NCBI RefSeq assembly: GCF_018614205.1
Contig: NZ_JAGGOS010000128.1
Coordinates: 1-52,073 of the forward strand
Length of the DNA stretch: 52,073 bases
Reading direction: 5' to 3'
Source of the DNA: Streptomyces sp. ISL-36
GTDB lineage: Bacteria; Actinomycetota; Actinomycetes; Streptomycetales; Streptomycetaceae
Shown here: positions 15,475 to 23,230 of the stretch, one piece after another
How the letters are laid out: each line of letters starts with the position of its first letter
Position numbering within the stretch: the first letter of the stretch is position 1
Translations under genes and position numbers: made by a program
The notes under the pieces: model-generated
What the model saw: the letters and a program-made list of their open reading frames with translations, nothing else
What the model was told of the DNA's origin: nothing
The model's database searches: none

Positions 15475-15582
15475 AGATTTCGATCCCCCTTGCGGCAACC
15501 GCGAATTGGTAGGTGCGCCGATGCTAGTGAAAACAGCGGGTCGCAGGAAAGCCGGGACCCGGGGCAGCCTACGCTCCGACGT

Positions 15583-15936
15583 ATGAGTACTTCCGAGACA
15601 TCACGTTATGTACGCCTTCGAGTAGAAGTCGTCCTGGAGATCGACGGCCCCGAGGAGCTGACCGAGGCCGCCGTCGCCCGGATCGGCACCGACGAGTTCA
15701 TGCCGGAGGACGAGCGCGAGCACGCCCGGTCCGCCGTGCGCGAGGACAGCGCCGAGGCCCTCGCCTATCTCATCGAACCGTTCGACCTCGTCAGTACGGT
15801 CCCCGGGATCGAGCTGGTCCAGGCCTCCTGGAGCAGCGAGGAGATCGACTACGACCCCGATGCTCAGGAGTGGGACCTCGACGAGGAAGATGGGGACGAC
15901 GACGCGGAGGACGCGGACGACGACGAACGGGTGTAG
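15583..15936 (+). CDS. Conserved hypothetical protein with acidic tail
   Basis: A 117-residue soluble protein. The first 90 residues look folded (VRLRVEVVLEIDGPEELTEA, IGTDEFMPEDEREHARSAV, LIEPFDLVSTVPGIELVQAS). The last 30 are almost all Asp and Glu (DEEDGDDDAEDADDDE). No catalytic motif is recognised. TACGCT at 15570-15575 ends 7 nt before ATG 15583, with no ribosome site, so the mRNA is probably leaderless. It may be a small interacting or buffering protein; the function is unknown. Confidence 0.8.
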   Translation: MSTSETSRYVRLRVEVVLEIDGPEELTEAAVARIGTDEFMPEDEREHARSAVREDSAEALAYLIEPFDLVSTVPGIELVQASWSSEEIDYDPDAQEWDLDEEDGDDDAEDADDDERV

Positions 15937-15958
15937 CAGCGGCCCCGCCTCTGCTCGG

Positions 15959-15999
15959 AGCCCCGGTGAAGCGTCGCCCTCGCGGCGCGCACCGGGGCT
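15959..15999 (+). terminator. Hairpin after the acidic-tail gene
   Basis: A 10-bp perfect stem, AGCCCCGGTG / CACCGGGGCT, encloses a smaller GC-rich stem, 23 bp past the stop at 15936. Confidence 0.6.
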
Positions 16000-16010
16000 T
16001 CGCCCGTACG

Positions 16011-16038
16011 GGAACCGGACGCCCCGCGCCTGCGTGTC
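16011..16038 (+). promoter_or_regulatory. Candidate ECF (sigma-E-like) promoter of the L,D-transpeptidase gene
   Basis: GGAAC (16011-16015), 17 bp, then CGTGTC (16033-16038) resembles the GAAC / CGTC promoters of the Streptomyces cell-envelope-stress factor sigma-E. The downstream gene is a cell-wall cross-linking enzyme, which agrees. Recognition by sigma-E is inferred. Confidence 0.4.
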
Positions 16039-16061
16039 GATCAGTGGCGTTCCCCACAAAA

Positions 16062-16083
16062 CGCCCGGTTCCGGAACCGGGCG
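16062..16083. promoter_or_regulatory. 22-bp perfect palindrome upstream of the L,D-transpeptidase gene
   Basis: CGCCCGGTTCC joined directly to GGAACCGGGCG forms an uninterrupted palindrome. In RNA it would fold with a CCGG loop in the 5' leader. It may be an operator or an mRNA structure; it lacks a U-tract. Confidence 0.6.
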
Positions 16084-16144
16084 GGGTCTCATGGATGTTT
16101 CAACGAGTGTTGGCAGGGATTCGGCGACGATGGAGAAGCGTGTG

Positions 16145-17398
16145 ATGACGGACAGCAAGCGTCGCAAGCGCATGGCGGCGGCCGCCGTGGTGCTCGGTGG
16201 CGTATTGGTGCTCTCTGCGTGCAACGACGGCGGTAAGGGCAGCGCCGCCGACAGCTCCCAGTCGCCACAGTCACAGGCGCAGGTCGACGAGGCCGCGGCG
16301 CAGAAGACGTCCAAGGCCCAGATATCCATCGCGCCCGAGAACGGTGCCGCCAACGCGTCGATCAACAACGACGCCAAGGTCACCGTCACCGACGGCACGC
16401 TCACCGAGGTCACCCTCACCACCGCCGAGGGCGAGAGCGTCAAGGGTGAGATCTCCGCCGACGGCACCAGCTGGAAGCCCACCGAGCAGCTGAAGCGCGC
16501 CACCGTCTACAAGATCGCGGCGACGGCGAAGGACGCGGACGGCCTGGAGGCCCACGAGAACTCCTCCTTCACCACCGTCTCGCAGGCCAACAGCTTCATC
16601 GGCAGCTTCACGCCCGAGGACGGCTCCACCGTCGGCGTCGGCATGCCGGTCTCGATCAAGTTCAACAAGGCGATCACCGACAAGAAGGCCGTCCAGGGCG
16701 GTATCACGGTGACCTCCAGCAGCGGCCAGGAGGTCGTGGGGCACTGGTTCAACTCCCAGCGCCTCGACTTCCGCCCCGACGACTACTGGACCGAGGGCTC
16801 GACCGTCACGCTGAAGCTGAACCTCGACGGCGTCGAGGGCGCCGACGGCGTCTTCGGCGTCCAGCAGAAGACCGTCACCTTCAAGATCGGCCGCAACCAG
16901 GTCTCCACCGTCGACGTCGCCACCAAGACCATGACGGTCAAGCAGGACGGCAGGACGATCAAGACCATCCCGATCTCCGCGGGCTCCCCGGAGAACCCCA
17001 CCTACAACGGTGAGATGGTGATCTCCGAGAAGTTCAAGGAGACCCGGATGAACGGCGCCACCGTCGGCTTCACGGACGACGACGGCAAGGGCGAGTACGA
17101 CATCAAGGACGTCCCGCACGCCATGCGGCTGTCCACCTCGGGCACCTTCATCCACGGCAACTACTGGGGCTCGGACTCGATCTTCGGCTCGGTGAACACC
17201 AGCCACGGCTGCGTCGGCCTGAACGACGTCAAGGGCGCCGGCGACCCGAACCAGATGGCCGCCTGGCTCTACGACCACTCGATCGTCGGCGACGTCGTCA
17301 TCGTCAAGAACTCCAAGGACAAGACGATCGCGCCCGACAACGGCCTCAACGGCTGGAACATGAGCTGGTCGCAGTGGAAGGCCGGCTCGGCGCTCTGA
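16145..17398 (+). CDS. L,D-transpeptidase lipoprotein with Ig-like domains
   Basis: A 417-residue lipoprotein. The signal (KRRKRMAAAAVVLGGVLVLSAC) ends in lipobox LSAC with Cys26 as lipidation site; a Ser/Gln-rich linker follows. Residues about 60-280 are two Ig-like repeats (ISIAPENGAANAS, SFTPEDGSTVGVGMPVSIKF). Residues about 285-400 form the YkuD catalytic domain with His337, then S-H354-G-C356-V carrying the catalytic Cys. It makes 3-3 peptidoglycan cross-links outside the membrane. ATG 16145 has GGAG 8 nt upstream; ATG 16130 and ATG 16091 are alternatives that lengthen the n-region. Confidence 0.93.
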   Translation: MTDSKRRKRMAAAAVVLGGVLVLSACNDGGKGSAADSSQSPQSQAQVDEAAAQKTSKAQISIAPENGAANASINNDAKVTVTDGTLTEVTLTTAEGESVKGEISADGTSWKPTEQLKRATVYKIAATAKDADGLEAHENSSFTTVSQANSFIGSFTPEDGSTVGVGMPVSIKFNKAITDKKAVQGGITVTSSSGQEVVGHWFNSQRLDFRPDDYWTEGSTVTLKLNLDGVEGADGVFGVQQKTVTFKIGRNQVSTVDVATKTMTVKQDGRTIKTIPISAGSPENPTYNGEMVISEKFKETRMNGATVGFTDDDGKGEYDIKDVPHAMRLSTSGTFIHGNYWGSDSIFGSVNTSHGCVGLNDVKGAGDPNQMAAWLYDHSIVGDVVIVKNSKDKTIAPDNGLNGWNMSWSQWKAGSAL

Positions 17399-17430
17399 TC
17401 CGTACGCAGGCACAGAGAACGTAGGCACAG

Positions 17431-17470
17431 AGAACGGCGGCTCCCTCGTCACGAGGGGGCCGCCGTTCTC
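17431..17470. terminator. Terminator between the L,D-transpeptidase and MmyB-type genes
   Basis: AGAACGGCGGC...GCCGCCGTTCT encloses CCCTCGT/ACGAGGG, a near-perfect 18-bp stem. It stands between convergent stops at 17398 and 17512, so it may serve both genes. Confidence 0.8.
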
Positions 17471-17511
17471 GTCACCGTACGTTGAGGTGGGTCAGCGTAC
17501 GCCGAGGCGCC

Positions 17512-18375
17512 TCACCGTACGTCGAGAGGCTCGTCCACACCCCAGTTGGCGAGCAGCCGCAGCGCGTCCGCCGACGCCGTCCCCGCCTCCGCCTGGTACG
17601 TCACGAGCATCAGGTCCGGGTCCCCGCCGGACACCTTCATCGTCTCGTAGCCCAGCGTCATCTCGCCCACCAGCGGATGCCGCAGCCGCTTCGTCCCGTG
17701 CCCCTTGTCCGTGACCGTGTGGGCCGCCCACAGCGAGCGGAACTCCTCGCTCTTCACCGAGAGCTCGCCGACCAGCGCCAGCAGCGCCGGGTCGTCCGGG
17801 TAGCAGCCCGCGTACAGCCGCAGCACGCTCACCACCTCGGTCGCCTTGCACTCCCAGTCGATGTAGAGATCACGCGAATTCGGGTCCAGGAAGACCAACC
17901 GCGCGACATTGCGTTCCTCCGGCGCCATGGCCGCGAAGTCACCGAGCAGCGCCCGCGCCATCCGGTTCCAGGCGAGCACGTCCAGCCGGCGCCCGAGGAG
18001 GAACGCGGGGATCCCGTCCATCGAGTCCAGCAGATGCAGCAGGCCCGGTCGCACCTGCTGGGGCCGGGTGATCGCCGCTCGCTGCTTCTTCTTCACGGTC
18101 GGCTTGGCCAGATGCGTCAGATGCGCGCGCTCGGTGTCGCTCAGCCGCAGCGCCCGCGCGATCGAGTCCAGGACCTCCATGGACACATTGCGGCCGTTGC
18201 CCTGCTCGAGACGGGTGTAGTACGCCACGGACACCCCGGCGAGCTGCGCGAGCTCCTCCCGGCGCAGCCCCGGCACGCGGCGATGGCGCCCGAACTCGGG
18301 CAGGCCCACGTCCTGGGGCTTCAGCCGAGCCCGGCGCGAGCGCAGGAATTCGCTGAGTTCCGCACTGAGATCCAT
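17512..18375 (-). CDS. XRE/MmyB-type transcriptional regulator
   Basis: A 287-residue regulator. The N-terminal HTH (about 1-85) reads MDLSAELSEFLRSRRARLKP, then RVPGLRREELAQLAGVSVAY and YTRLEQGNGRNVSMEVLDSI. The C-terminal PAS-like MmyB ligand domain shows PAFLLGRRLDVLAWN, NVARLVFLDPNSRDLYIDWE, VSVLRLYAGCYPDDPAL and HPLVGEMTL. Such domains can bind fatty acids. It is divergent from an alcohol dehydrogenase across 129 bp, the usual arrangement for a dedicated regulator. ATG 18375 is the family start. Confidence 0.92.
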   Translation of the reverse strand: MDLSAELSEFLRSRRARLKPQDVGLPEFGRHRRVPGLRREELAQLAGVSVAYYTRLEQGNGRNVSMEVLDSIARALRLSDTERAHLTHLAKPTVKKKQRAAITRPQQVRPGLLHLLDSMDGIPAFLLGRRLDVLAWNRMARALLGDFAAMAPEERNVARLVFLDPNSRDLYIDWECKATEVVSVLRLYAGCYPDDPALLALVGELSVKSEEFRSLWAAHTVTDKGHGTKRLRHPLVGEMTLGYETMKVSGGDPDLMLVTYQAEAGTASADALRLLANWGVDEPLDVR

Positions 18376-18435
18376 ACCATCCAAGTATTCCCGGTCGGGC
18401 GACCGAAACGGCGGGTGTACCTGTCCCTGCCAGTG

Positions 18436-18457
18436 GTAGGCACGCTGGACGTAGGCA
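18436..18457. promoter_or_regulatory. Repeated GTAGGCA in the MmyB/ADH divergent gap
   Basis: GTAGGCA occurs at 18436-18442 and 18451-18457, 15 bp apart on the plus strand. Each copy could be a -10 (TAGGCA) for the dehydrogenase gene or half of a regulator site. Confidence 0.25.
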
Positions 18458-18504
18458 GAACAGAGGTCTGGGCGGCGATCGCTCCCTCCGGCAGGCTTGC
18501 CGCC

Positions 18505-19548
18505 ATGACCACGAACGTTTCCGCTTACGCCGCACCCGCCGCCAACGCCCCGCTGGAGCGCACCACCGTGCCGCGCCGCCCGGTCGGCGAGCACGACGTC
18601 CTCATCGAGATCAAGTACGCCGGCATCTGCCACTCGGACATCCACCAGGCCCGCGACGGCTGGGGCGAGGGCATCTTCCCGATGGTGCCCGGCCACGAGA
18701 TCGCCGGAATCGTCACCGAGGTCGGCGCCGGCGTCACCCGGCACAAGGTCGGCGACCGCGTCGGCGTCGGCTGCTTCGTCGACTCCTGCCGTACGTGCGA
18801 GTACTGCGAGCAGGGTCTGGAGCAGTACTGCGTCAAGGGCGGCACCGGTACCTACAACGCCCTCGACAAGAACGGCGAGCCGACCTACGGCGGCTACTCC
18901 ACCCACATCGTCGTCGACGAGAACTACACCCTGCGCATCCCGGACGGCCTCTCCCTCGACGAGGCGGCCCCGCTGCTCTGCGCCGGCATCACCCTCTACT
19001 CGCCGCTCGCCCACTGGAACGCGGGCCCCGGCAAGAAGGTCGCGATCGTCGGCCTCGGCGGCCTCGGCCACATGGGCGTCAAGATCGCCCACGCGCTCGG
19101 CGCCGAGGTGACCGTGCTCAGCCAGTCGCTCAAGAAGCAGGAAGACGGCCTCAAGCTCGGCGCCGACCACTACTACGCCACCAGCGACCCGGAGACCTTC
19201 ACCGCGCTCGCCGGTTCCTTCGACCTGATCGTCTCGACCGTCTCGGCCCCGATCGACTTCGGCGCCTACCTGAGCCTGCTCAAGACGGACGGCGCACTGG
19301 TCAACGTCGGCGCCCCCGAGGAGCCGATCGCGCTCAACCTGTTCTCCCTGATCGGCGGCCGCAAGACGCTGGCCGGCTCGATGATCGGCGGCATCGCCGA
19401 GACGCAGGAGATGCTCGACTTCTGCGCGGCCCACGGCCTGGGCGCCGAGATCGAGCTCATCCGCGCCGACCAGATCAACGAGGCGTACGAGCGGGTGCTC
19501 GCGAGCGATGTGCGCTACCGCTTCGTGATCGACGCGTCGACGATCTGA
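18505..19548 (+). CDS. Zinc NAD(P)-dependent alcohol dehydrogenase (AdhC/CAD type)
   Basis: A 347-residue medium-chain dehydrogenase. The catalytic zinc site includes CHSDIH and GHEIAG. The structural zinc site is CFVDSCRTCEYCEQGLEQYC, with four spaced Cys. The Rossmann fold carries GLGGLGHMGVKIAHALG. This pattern is typical of the YahK/cinnamyl-alcohol type, which reduces aldehydes with NADPH. The cofactor is inferred from family: SQSLKKQEDGLKLGADHY follows the second strand, and Ser-Gln-Ser favours NADP. The divergent MmyB-type gene is the likely regulator. Confidence 0.94.
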   Translation: MTTNVSAYAAPAANAPLERTTVPRRPVGEHDVLIEIKYAGICHSDIHQARDGWGEGIFPMVPGHEIAGIVTEVGAGVTRHKVGDRVGVGCFVDSCRTCEYCEQGLEQYCVKGGTGTYNALDKNGEPTYGGYSTHIVVDENYTLRIPDGLSLDEAAPLLCAGITLYSPLAHWNAGPGKKVAIVGLGGLGHMGVKIAHALGAEVTVLSQSLKKQEDGLKLGADHYYATSDPETFTALAGSFDLIVSTVSAPIDFGAYLSLLKTDGALVNVGAPEEPIALNLFSLIGGRKTLAGSMIGGIAETQEMLDFCAAHGLGAEIELIRADQINEAYERVLASDVRYRFVIDASTI

Positions 19549-19571
19549 TCCGCAGCCCGATCCTCTTCGCG

Positions 19572-19630
19572 AGAGTGCCGGTGCATGACGTCCGGGGTAA
19601 TCGACCCCGTACGGCATGCCCCGGCACTCT
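19572..19630. terminator. Inverted repeat between adh and the DUF1330 gene
   Basis: AGAGTGCCGG (19572-19581) pairs perfectly with CCGGCACTCT (19621-19630). Inside lies GGGGT/ACCCC around 19594-19608. It may end adh transcription or act as an operator for the next gene, whose ATG is only 7 nt beyond. Confidence 0.4.
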
Positions 19631-19636
19631 TGCGTC

Positions 19637-20005
19637 ATGACCGCATACGCACTCGGAAACCTGCACCCGAAGCCCGTCCTCGACGACGAGGTCCTCACCT
19701 ACATCGAGCGCATCCAGGACACCCTGGACCCCTTCGGCGGCCACTTCCTCGTCCACGGCGCCCCGAAGCGCGAGGTCCGCGAGGGCGCCTGGCCCGGCGG
19801 GCTCGTCATCATCGGCTTCCCGTCGTTCGACCAGGCGCGCGACTGGTACGACTCCGCCGCCTACCAGGAGCTGATCCCGCTGCGCACCCGGCACATGGAC
19901 GGCGACATCCTCCTGATCGACGGAGTCGCACCCGGCTACGACCCGGCGGCGACCGCCGCCCTGATGCGGGCCGCGCAGGCGCCCACGTCAGACGGCCCGG
20001 CCTGA
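19637..20005 (+). CDS. DUF1330 family protein
   Basis: A 122-residue ferredoxin-fold (dimeric alpha-beta barrel) protein. The pattern is VLTYIERIQDTLDPFGGHFL, VHGAPKREVREGAWPGGLVI, then FPSFDQARDWYDSAAYQEL and IPLRTRHMDGDILLIDG, which is characteristic of DUF1330. Family members are small cytoplasmic proteins of unknown chemistry. The stop lies within the 3' end of the convergent ABC-F gene (18-bp overlap, 19988-20005). ATG 19637 is chosen because conserved sequence starts there. Confidence 0.88.
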   Translation: MTAYALGNLHPKPVLDDEVLTYIERIQDTLDPFGGHFLVHGAPKREVREGAWPGGLVIIGFPSFDQARDWYDSAAYQELIPLRTRHMDGDILLIDGVAPGYDPAATAALMRAAQAPTSDGPA

Positions 20006-21664
20006 GCGCAGTTCGAGGCGCCCGCCCCGGAATCCGGCGCGGAAGCGGTGGTCGTGGGAGACCGCGACCACCGCCCCCTCGAAGGCGTCGAGAGCCGCCT
20101 CCAGGTCCTCCACCAGGGAGAGCGCCACATGGTTGGTCGGCTCGTCCAGGACGAGCAGATCGGCCGGCCGGGTGACCAGACGAGCCAGCTCCAGCCGCCG
20201 CTGCTGCCCCACCGAGAGCGCGGACACCGGCACGGCCAGGTCCTCCTCCCGGAAGAGCCCGAGACCCAGCAACTCGTCCGCGTACTCCTCGGGCAGGCCG
20301 GGGCGGCCCGCCGCGTACGCCGTCAGGAGCGGCTTCATGGACGGTACGGCGGGCAACTCCTGCGGCAGGTAGCCGACCCGGGCCCGGCGGGTGACCGTGC
20401 CGGCGTCGGGGCGCAACTCACCGGCGAGGATCCGCAGCAGGGTCGTCTTGCCGGCCCCGTTGGGGCCGGAGACCAGAAGCCGGTCGCCCGCCGTGATCCG
20501 CAGCTCGTCCAGCCGCAACCGGTCGCCGACCACGATGTCACCGAGCTCGGCGAGGACGGGACGGCCGGCGGTGCCGGTGCCGGTGCTTGGATCCGTGCCC
20601 GTGCCCGTGCCCGTATCCGTGGTGGTGTCCGTGGTGGCGATCCGGGCCGTGAAGCGCAGCGGCTCCGGCGGGGCCGGCACCGGCTCCCTGCGGAGCTGCT
20701 CCAGCCGGGTCCGAGCCGCCCTGACCTGCCCCGAGAGCTTGTTCTCGTGCGAGCGGCGGTGCTTGCCGAACCCCTGTCGCGGATCCTTGCCGGACACCGC
20801 GAGCCGCTGCCCGGCCGCGGCGACCAGTTCCTCCGTACGCGCCACCTCCTCCCGCCACTCCTCGTGCCGCTGAGCCCAGCGGTGGCGGGCGGCGGCCTTG
20901 GCGGCCCGGTAGCCGGCCCAGCCGTCGCCGTACCGGGTCACCGCGCGGGTGTCCCGGTCGACCTCCAGGATCGCCGTCGCCATCCCCTCCAGGAACATCC
21001 GGTCGTGGGTTACCGCCACCACCGTGCCCCGATGGGACCGCAGCCGCTCCTCCAGCCAGGCCGCGGCCGCCCGGTCGAGATGGTTCGTCGGCTCGTCGAG
21101 GAGCAGCAGCTCGGCGCCCGAGGCGAGGACACCGGCGAGTGCCAGCCGTGCCTGCTCGCCGCCGGAGAGCGTGCCGATCGGGCGCTCGTACGGGACATGG
21201 CCGAGGCCGAGGCCGTGCAGGGCGGCGTCGACGCGGGCGTCGGCCTGGTAGCCGCCCCGCTCCTCGTACCGGGTGGACAGCTCGCCGTACGCGGCGAGTT
21301 CCTCGGGTGTCGCGGAGCCGAGGGTCTCCTCGGCGGACCGCATCTGCCGCTCCATCGCGCGGAGTTCGGCGAGGGCCGCGTCGACGGCGTCCCGCACGGT
21401 GTGCTCGGGGCCGACGCCGAAGGTCTCGGCGAGCGTCTGGGCGAGCCGGGCGGTCCCACCGGGGGAACGGAGGGTGACCTCCCCCGAGTCGGGGGCCTGC
21501 ACCCCGGCGAGCAGCCGGAGCAGGGTGGATTTGCCGGAGCCGTTCTCGCCGATGACGGCGGTCTTCTCGCCGGGGCGGACGGTGAGGGAGACCTGGTCGA
21601 GGACGGAACGGTCCCCGTAGGACGTGGAGACATGGCGGAGCGTGAGCTGGGCGCGGTCGCGCAT
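19988..21664 (-). CDS. ABC-F family ribosome-protection ATPase
   Basis: A 558-residue soluble protein with two fused ABC domains and no membrane part. Domain 1 has Walker A GENGSGKST, signature LSGGEQARLALA and LLLLDEPTNHLD. Domain 2 has GPNGAGKTT, LSVGQQRRLELARLV and LVLDEPTNHVALSLVEDLEA. This matches the antibiotic-resistance ABC-F group (TlrC/OleB/LmrC type), which displaces macrolides, lincosamides or streptogramins from the ribosome. Between the domains is a Thr/Gly/Asp-rich linker encoded by hexanucleotide DNA repeats (20571-20637). A leader peptide and hairpins upstream suggest drug-induced attenuation. AGGGA lies 8 nt before ATG 21664. Confidence 0.93.
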   Translation of the reverse strand: MRDRAQLTLRHVSTSYGDRSVLDQVSLTVRPGEKTAVIGENGSGKSTLLRLLAGVQAPDSGEVTLRSPGGTARLAQTLAETFGVGPEHTVRDAVDAALAELRAMERQMRSAEETLGSATPEELAAYGELSTRYEERGGYQADARVDAALHGLGLGHVPYERPIGTLSGGEQARLALAGVLASGAELLLLDEPTNHLDRAAAAWLEERLRSHRGTVVAVTHDRMFLEGMATAILEVDRDTRAVTRYGDGWAGYRAAKAAARHRWAQRHEEWREEVARTEELVAAAGQRLAVSGKDPRQGFGKHRRSHENKLSGQVRAARTRLEQLRREPVPAPPEPLRFTARIATTDTTTDTGTGTGTDPSTGTGTAGRPVLAELGDIVVGDRLRLDELRITAGDRLLVSGPNGAGKTTLLRILAGELRPDAGTVTRRARVGYLPQELPAVPSMKPLLTAYAAGRPGLPEEYADELLGLGLFREEDLAVPVSALSVGQQRRLELARLVTRPADLLVLDEPTNHVALSLVEDLEAALDAFEGAVVAVSHDHRFRAGFRGGRLELRSGRAV

Positions 21665-21711
21665 GGGTGTTTTCCCTGAGAGCGTGGGTTCCTTCGGGCC
21701 GGTCGGGGCGG

Positions 21712-21774
21712 GGACACGGCGACCGCCGCTGCCGGGGGCCCGGAGGGCGCCGGTCAGCGGGTCAGGCCGTGTCC
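21712..21774 (-). promoter_or_regulatory. Candidate attenuator hairpin upstream of the ABC-F gene
   Basis: In minus-strand RNA, GGACACGGC (21774-21766) pairs with GCCGTGTCC (21720-21712), and a nested GC-rich stem starts with CCGCTG/CAGCGG (21760-21755 with 21731-21726). The structure stands between an 8-codon leader ORF and the ABC-F start, as in translation-dependent attenuators. Confidence 0.5.
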
Positions 21775-21784
21775 GCGGCCGGAA

Positions 21785-21811
21785 TCAGCGGAAGAAGTAG
21801 TACGAACCCAT
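21785..21811 (-). CDS. Candidate regulatory leader peptide MGSYYFFR
   Basis: An 8-codon ORF, ATG GGT TCG TAC TAC TTC TTC CGC then TGA, 120 bp upstream of the ABC-F start on the same strand. The two Tyr and two Phe before a terminal Arg resemble stalling peptides. A drug-stalled ribosome here could change folding of the following hairpin and let transcription proceed. Purine-rich sequence before the ATG is weak, and the function is inferred from position and composition. Confidence 0.5.
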   Translation of the reverse strand: MGSYYFFR

Positions 21812-21945
21812 GGGCCCGAGTGTGCCACGCGGCCCGCCGGCCGCGCAGTCCCTTTTTCCGCCGCCGCCGCCGACGCCGCCGACGCGATTGTGCGGCGGTT
21901 GGCGGACGGCCACGGCGGGCAGCGGCGGTCGGTGGCCCCGGAGCC

Positions 21946-22374
21946 TCACCGGCCCCGGGGATCCGGGCGGTGCTCGACGTATTCGACGATCGTGCCGTCC
22001 GGATGCCGGGCGGTGAACCCGGCGCCGGTCGGCACGGCGTGCAGTGGGTCGAGCACCTCGCCGCCCTCGGCCGTCAGCCGTTCCAGGTGGGCGCCCGCGG
22101 AGTCGACGAGCAGCGTGCCGTCGACCTCGCGGAAACGCGCGACGTCGGCCGGCTCGCCCTCGATCAGCAGGAACCCGCCGACGACGGCGAGCGCGAGCCG
22201 CGCGGCCGGATACGTGAACCACATGTCGCGCTCGACGCCCTGCACACGCTCGTAGCGGGCGGTGAGCTCTTCGAGGGTGCCGGGACCGGTGAAGACCCGG
22301 ATCAGCGCACGCGGGGAAGTGAGGCGGGAGGAATCGTTGTTGACCCGCCAGAGGACGGTGGTGTCTGCGTTCAT
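21946..22374 (-). CDS. VOC (glyoxalase/bleomycin-resistance) fold protein
   Basis: A 142-residue protein with the paired beta-alpha-beta-beta-beta pattern of the VOC superfamily: LIRVFTGPGTLEELTARYER, then LALAVVGGFLLIEG, a second half VDSAGAHLERLTAEGGEVLD and the typical end RHPDGTIVEYVEHRPD. The terminal EY of the metal-binding strand is kept. The substrate is unknown. It starts 51 bp from a divergent MmyB-type regulator, which probably controls it. Confidence 0.87.
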   Translation of the reverse strand: MNADTTVLWRVNNDSSRLTSPRALIRVFTGPGTLEELTARYERVQGVERDMWFTYPAARLALAVVGGFLLIEGEPADVARFREVDGTLLVDSAGAHLERLTAEGGEVLDPLHAVPTGAGFTARHPDGTIVEYVEHRPDPRGR

Positions 22375-22425
22375 GGCACCACCGTCGCCGCGCCGCCCGA
22401 GCGGGACCAGAGAGGCGTTCATGCT

Positions 22426-23214
22426 GTGACCGACACTCATAGGCTCGCGCTCCGCCGCGCGTTGGGCACCTTTCTGCGCGCCCACCGCGAACGGATCGCG
22501 CCCTCCGACGTCGGCCTGCCGACCGGCGGGCGCCGGCGCACACCCGGCCTGCGGCGCGAGGAGGCGGCGGCGCTGTCGGGGGTGGGGGTCGCCTGGTACA
22601 CCTGGCTCGAACAGGGCCGGGTGGACACCTCCCGCGAGGTCCTGGACGCCGTCAGCCGCACCCTGCGCCTCGACACCGACGCCCACCACCACGTGCTGCG
22701 TCTCGCGGGCTTCGCCCCACCCGAGACCGTGCGGGAACCGGCCCTGGACCCCGCTCTCCTGGAAGGCTGGCCGGACAGCCCCGCGATCCTCCTCGACGGC
22801 GTCCTGCACATGACCGCGTGGAACACCGCCTACACCCGGCTCTGGCCGGACCCGGCCGCCGTCCCGACCGCACGGCGCAACCTGCTGCTGCTCCTCGCCA
22901 CCGACCCGGAGTACCAGCGGCTCCTGCCCGACTGGGAGCCGCAGGCCATGGACCTCCACCGGTACGTCCGTACCGGGGCGGACACCCGCCCCGGCGATCC
23001 CGCGGTCCGCGCCCTGACGTCGCTCCTCGCGGCCGAACGCCCGGACCTGGAGACGTGGTGGACGTGCCGGTCGGTGGGCGCCTTCACCTCCCGTACGGTC
23101 CGGATCACCGGCGCCGGACCGTACACGCTCTCGATGCTGCACACACCGGACGCGCCGGGCTCGTCGATCCTGCTGTTCAGCCCGGACCGCGCCCGCGGGG
23201 ACGTGTCGGGATGA
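22426..23214 (+). CDS. XRE/MmyB-type transcriptional regulator
   Basis: A 262-residue protein of the same architecture as the regulator at 17512-18375. The HTH reads LRRALGTFLRAHRERIAPSD, RRRTPGLRREEAAALSGVGV and WYTWLEQGRVDTSREVLDAV. The MmyB-like domain has SPAILLDGVLHMTAWNTAY, RNLLLLLATDPEYQRLLPDW and a C-terminal PYTLSMLHTPDAPGS. The start is GTG 22426, where conserved sequence begins; GAGAGG is upstream. It is divergent from the VOC gene and converges on msrA with 16 bp between stops. Confidence 0.9.
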   Translation: MTDTHRLALRRALGTFLRAHRERIAPSDVGLPTGGRRRTPGLRREEAAALSGVGVAWYTWLEQGRVDTSREVLDAVSRTLRLDTDAHHHVLRLAGFAPPETVREPALDPALLEGWPDSPAILLDGVLHMTAWNTAYTRLWPDPAAVPTARRNLLLLLATDPEYQRLLPDWEPQAMDLHRYVRTGADTRPGDPAVRALTSLLAAERPDLETWWTCRSVGAFTSRTVRITGAGPYTLSMLHTPDAPGSSILLFSPDRARGDVSG

Positions 23215-23230
23215 CGGTCCCGCGCCGGGG

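Noticed and set aside
18505..21664. Part of an antibiotic biosynthetic cluster (dehydrogenase plus ABC-F)
   Set aside because: No synthase, cyclase or tailoring genes surround them; neighbours are ordinary housekeeping and regulatory genes.
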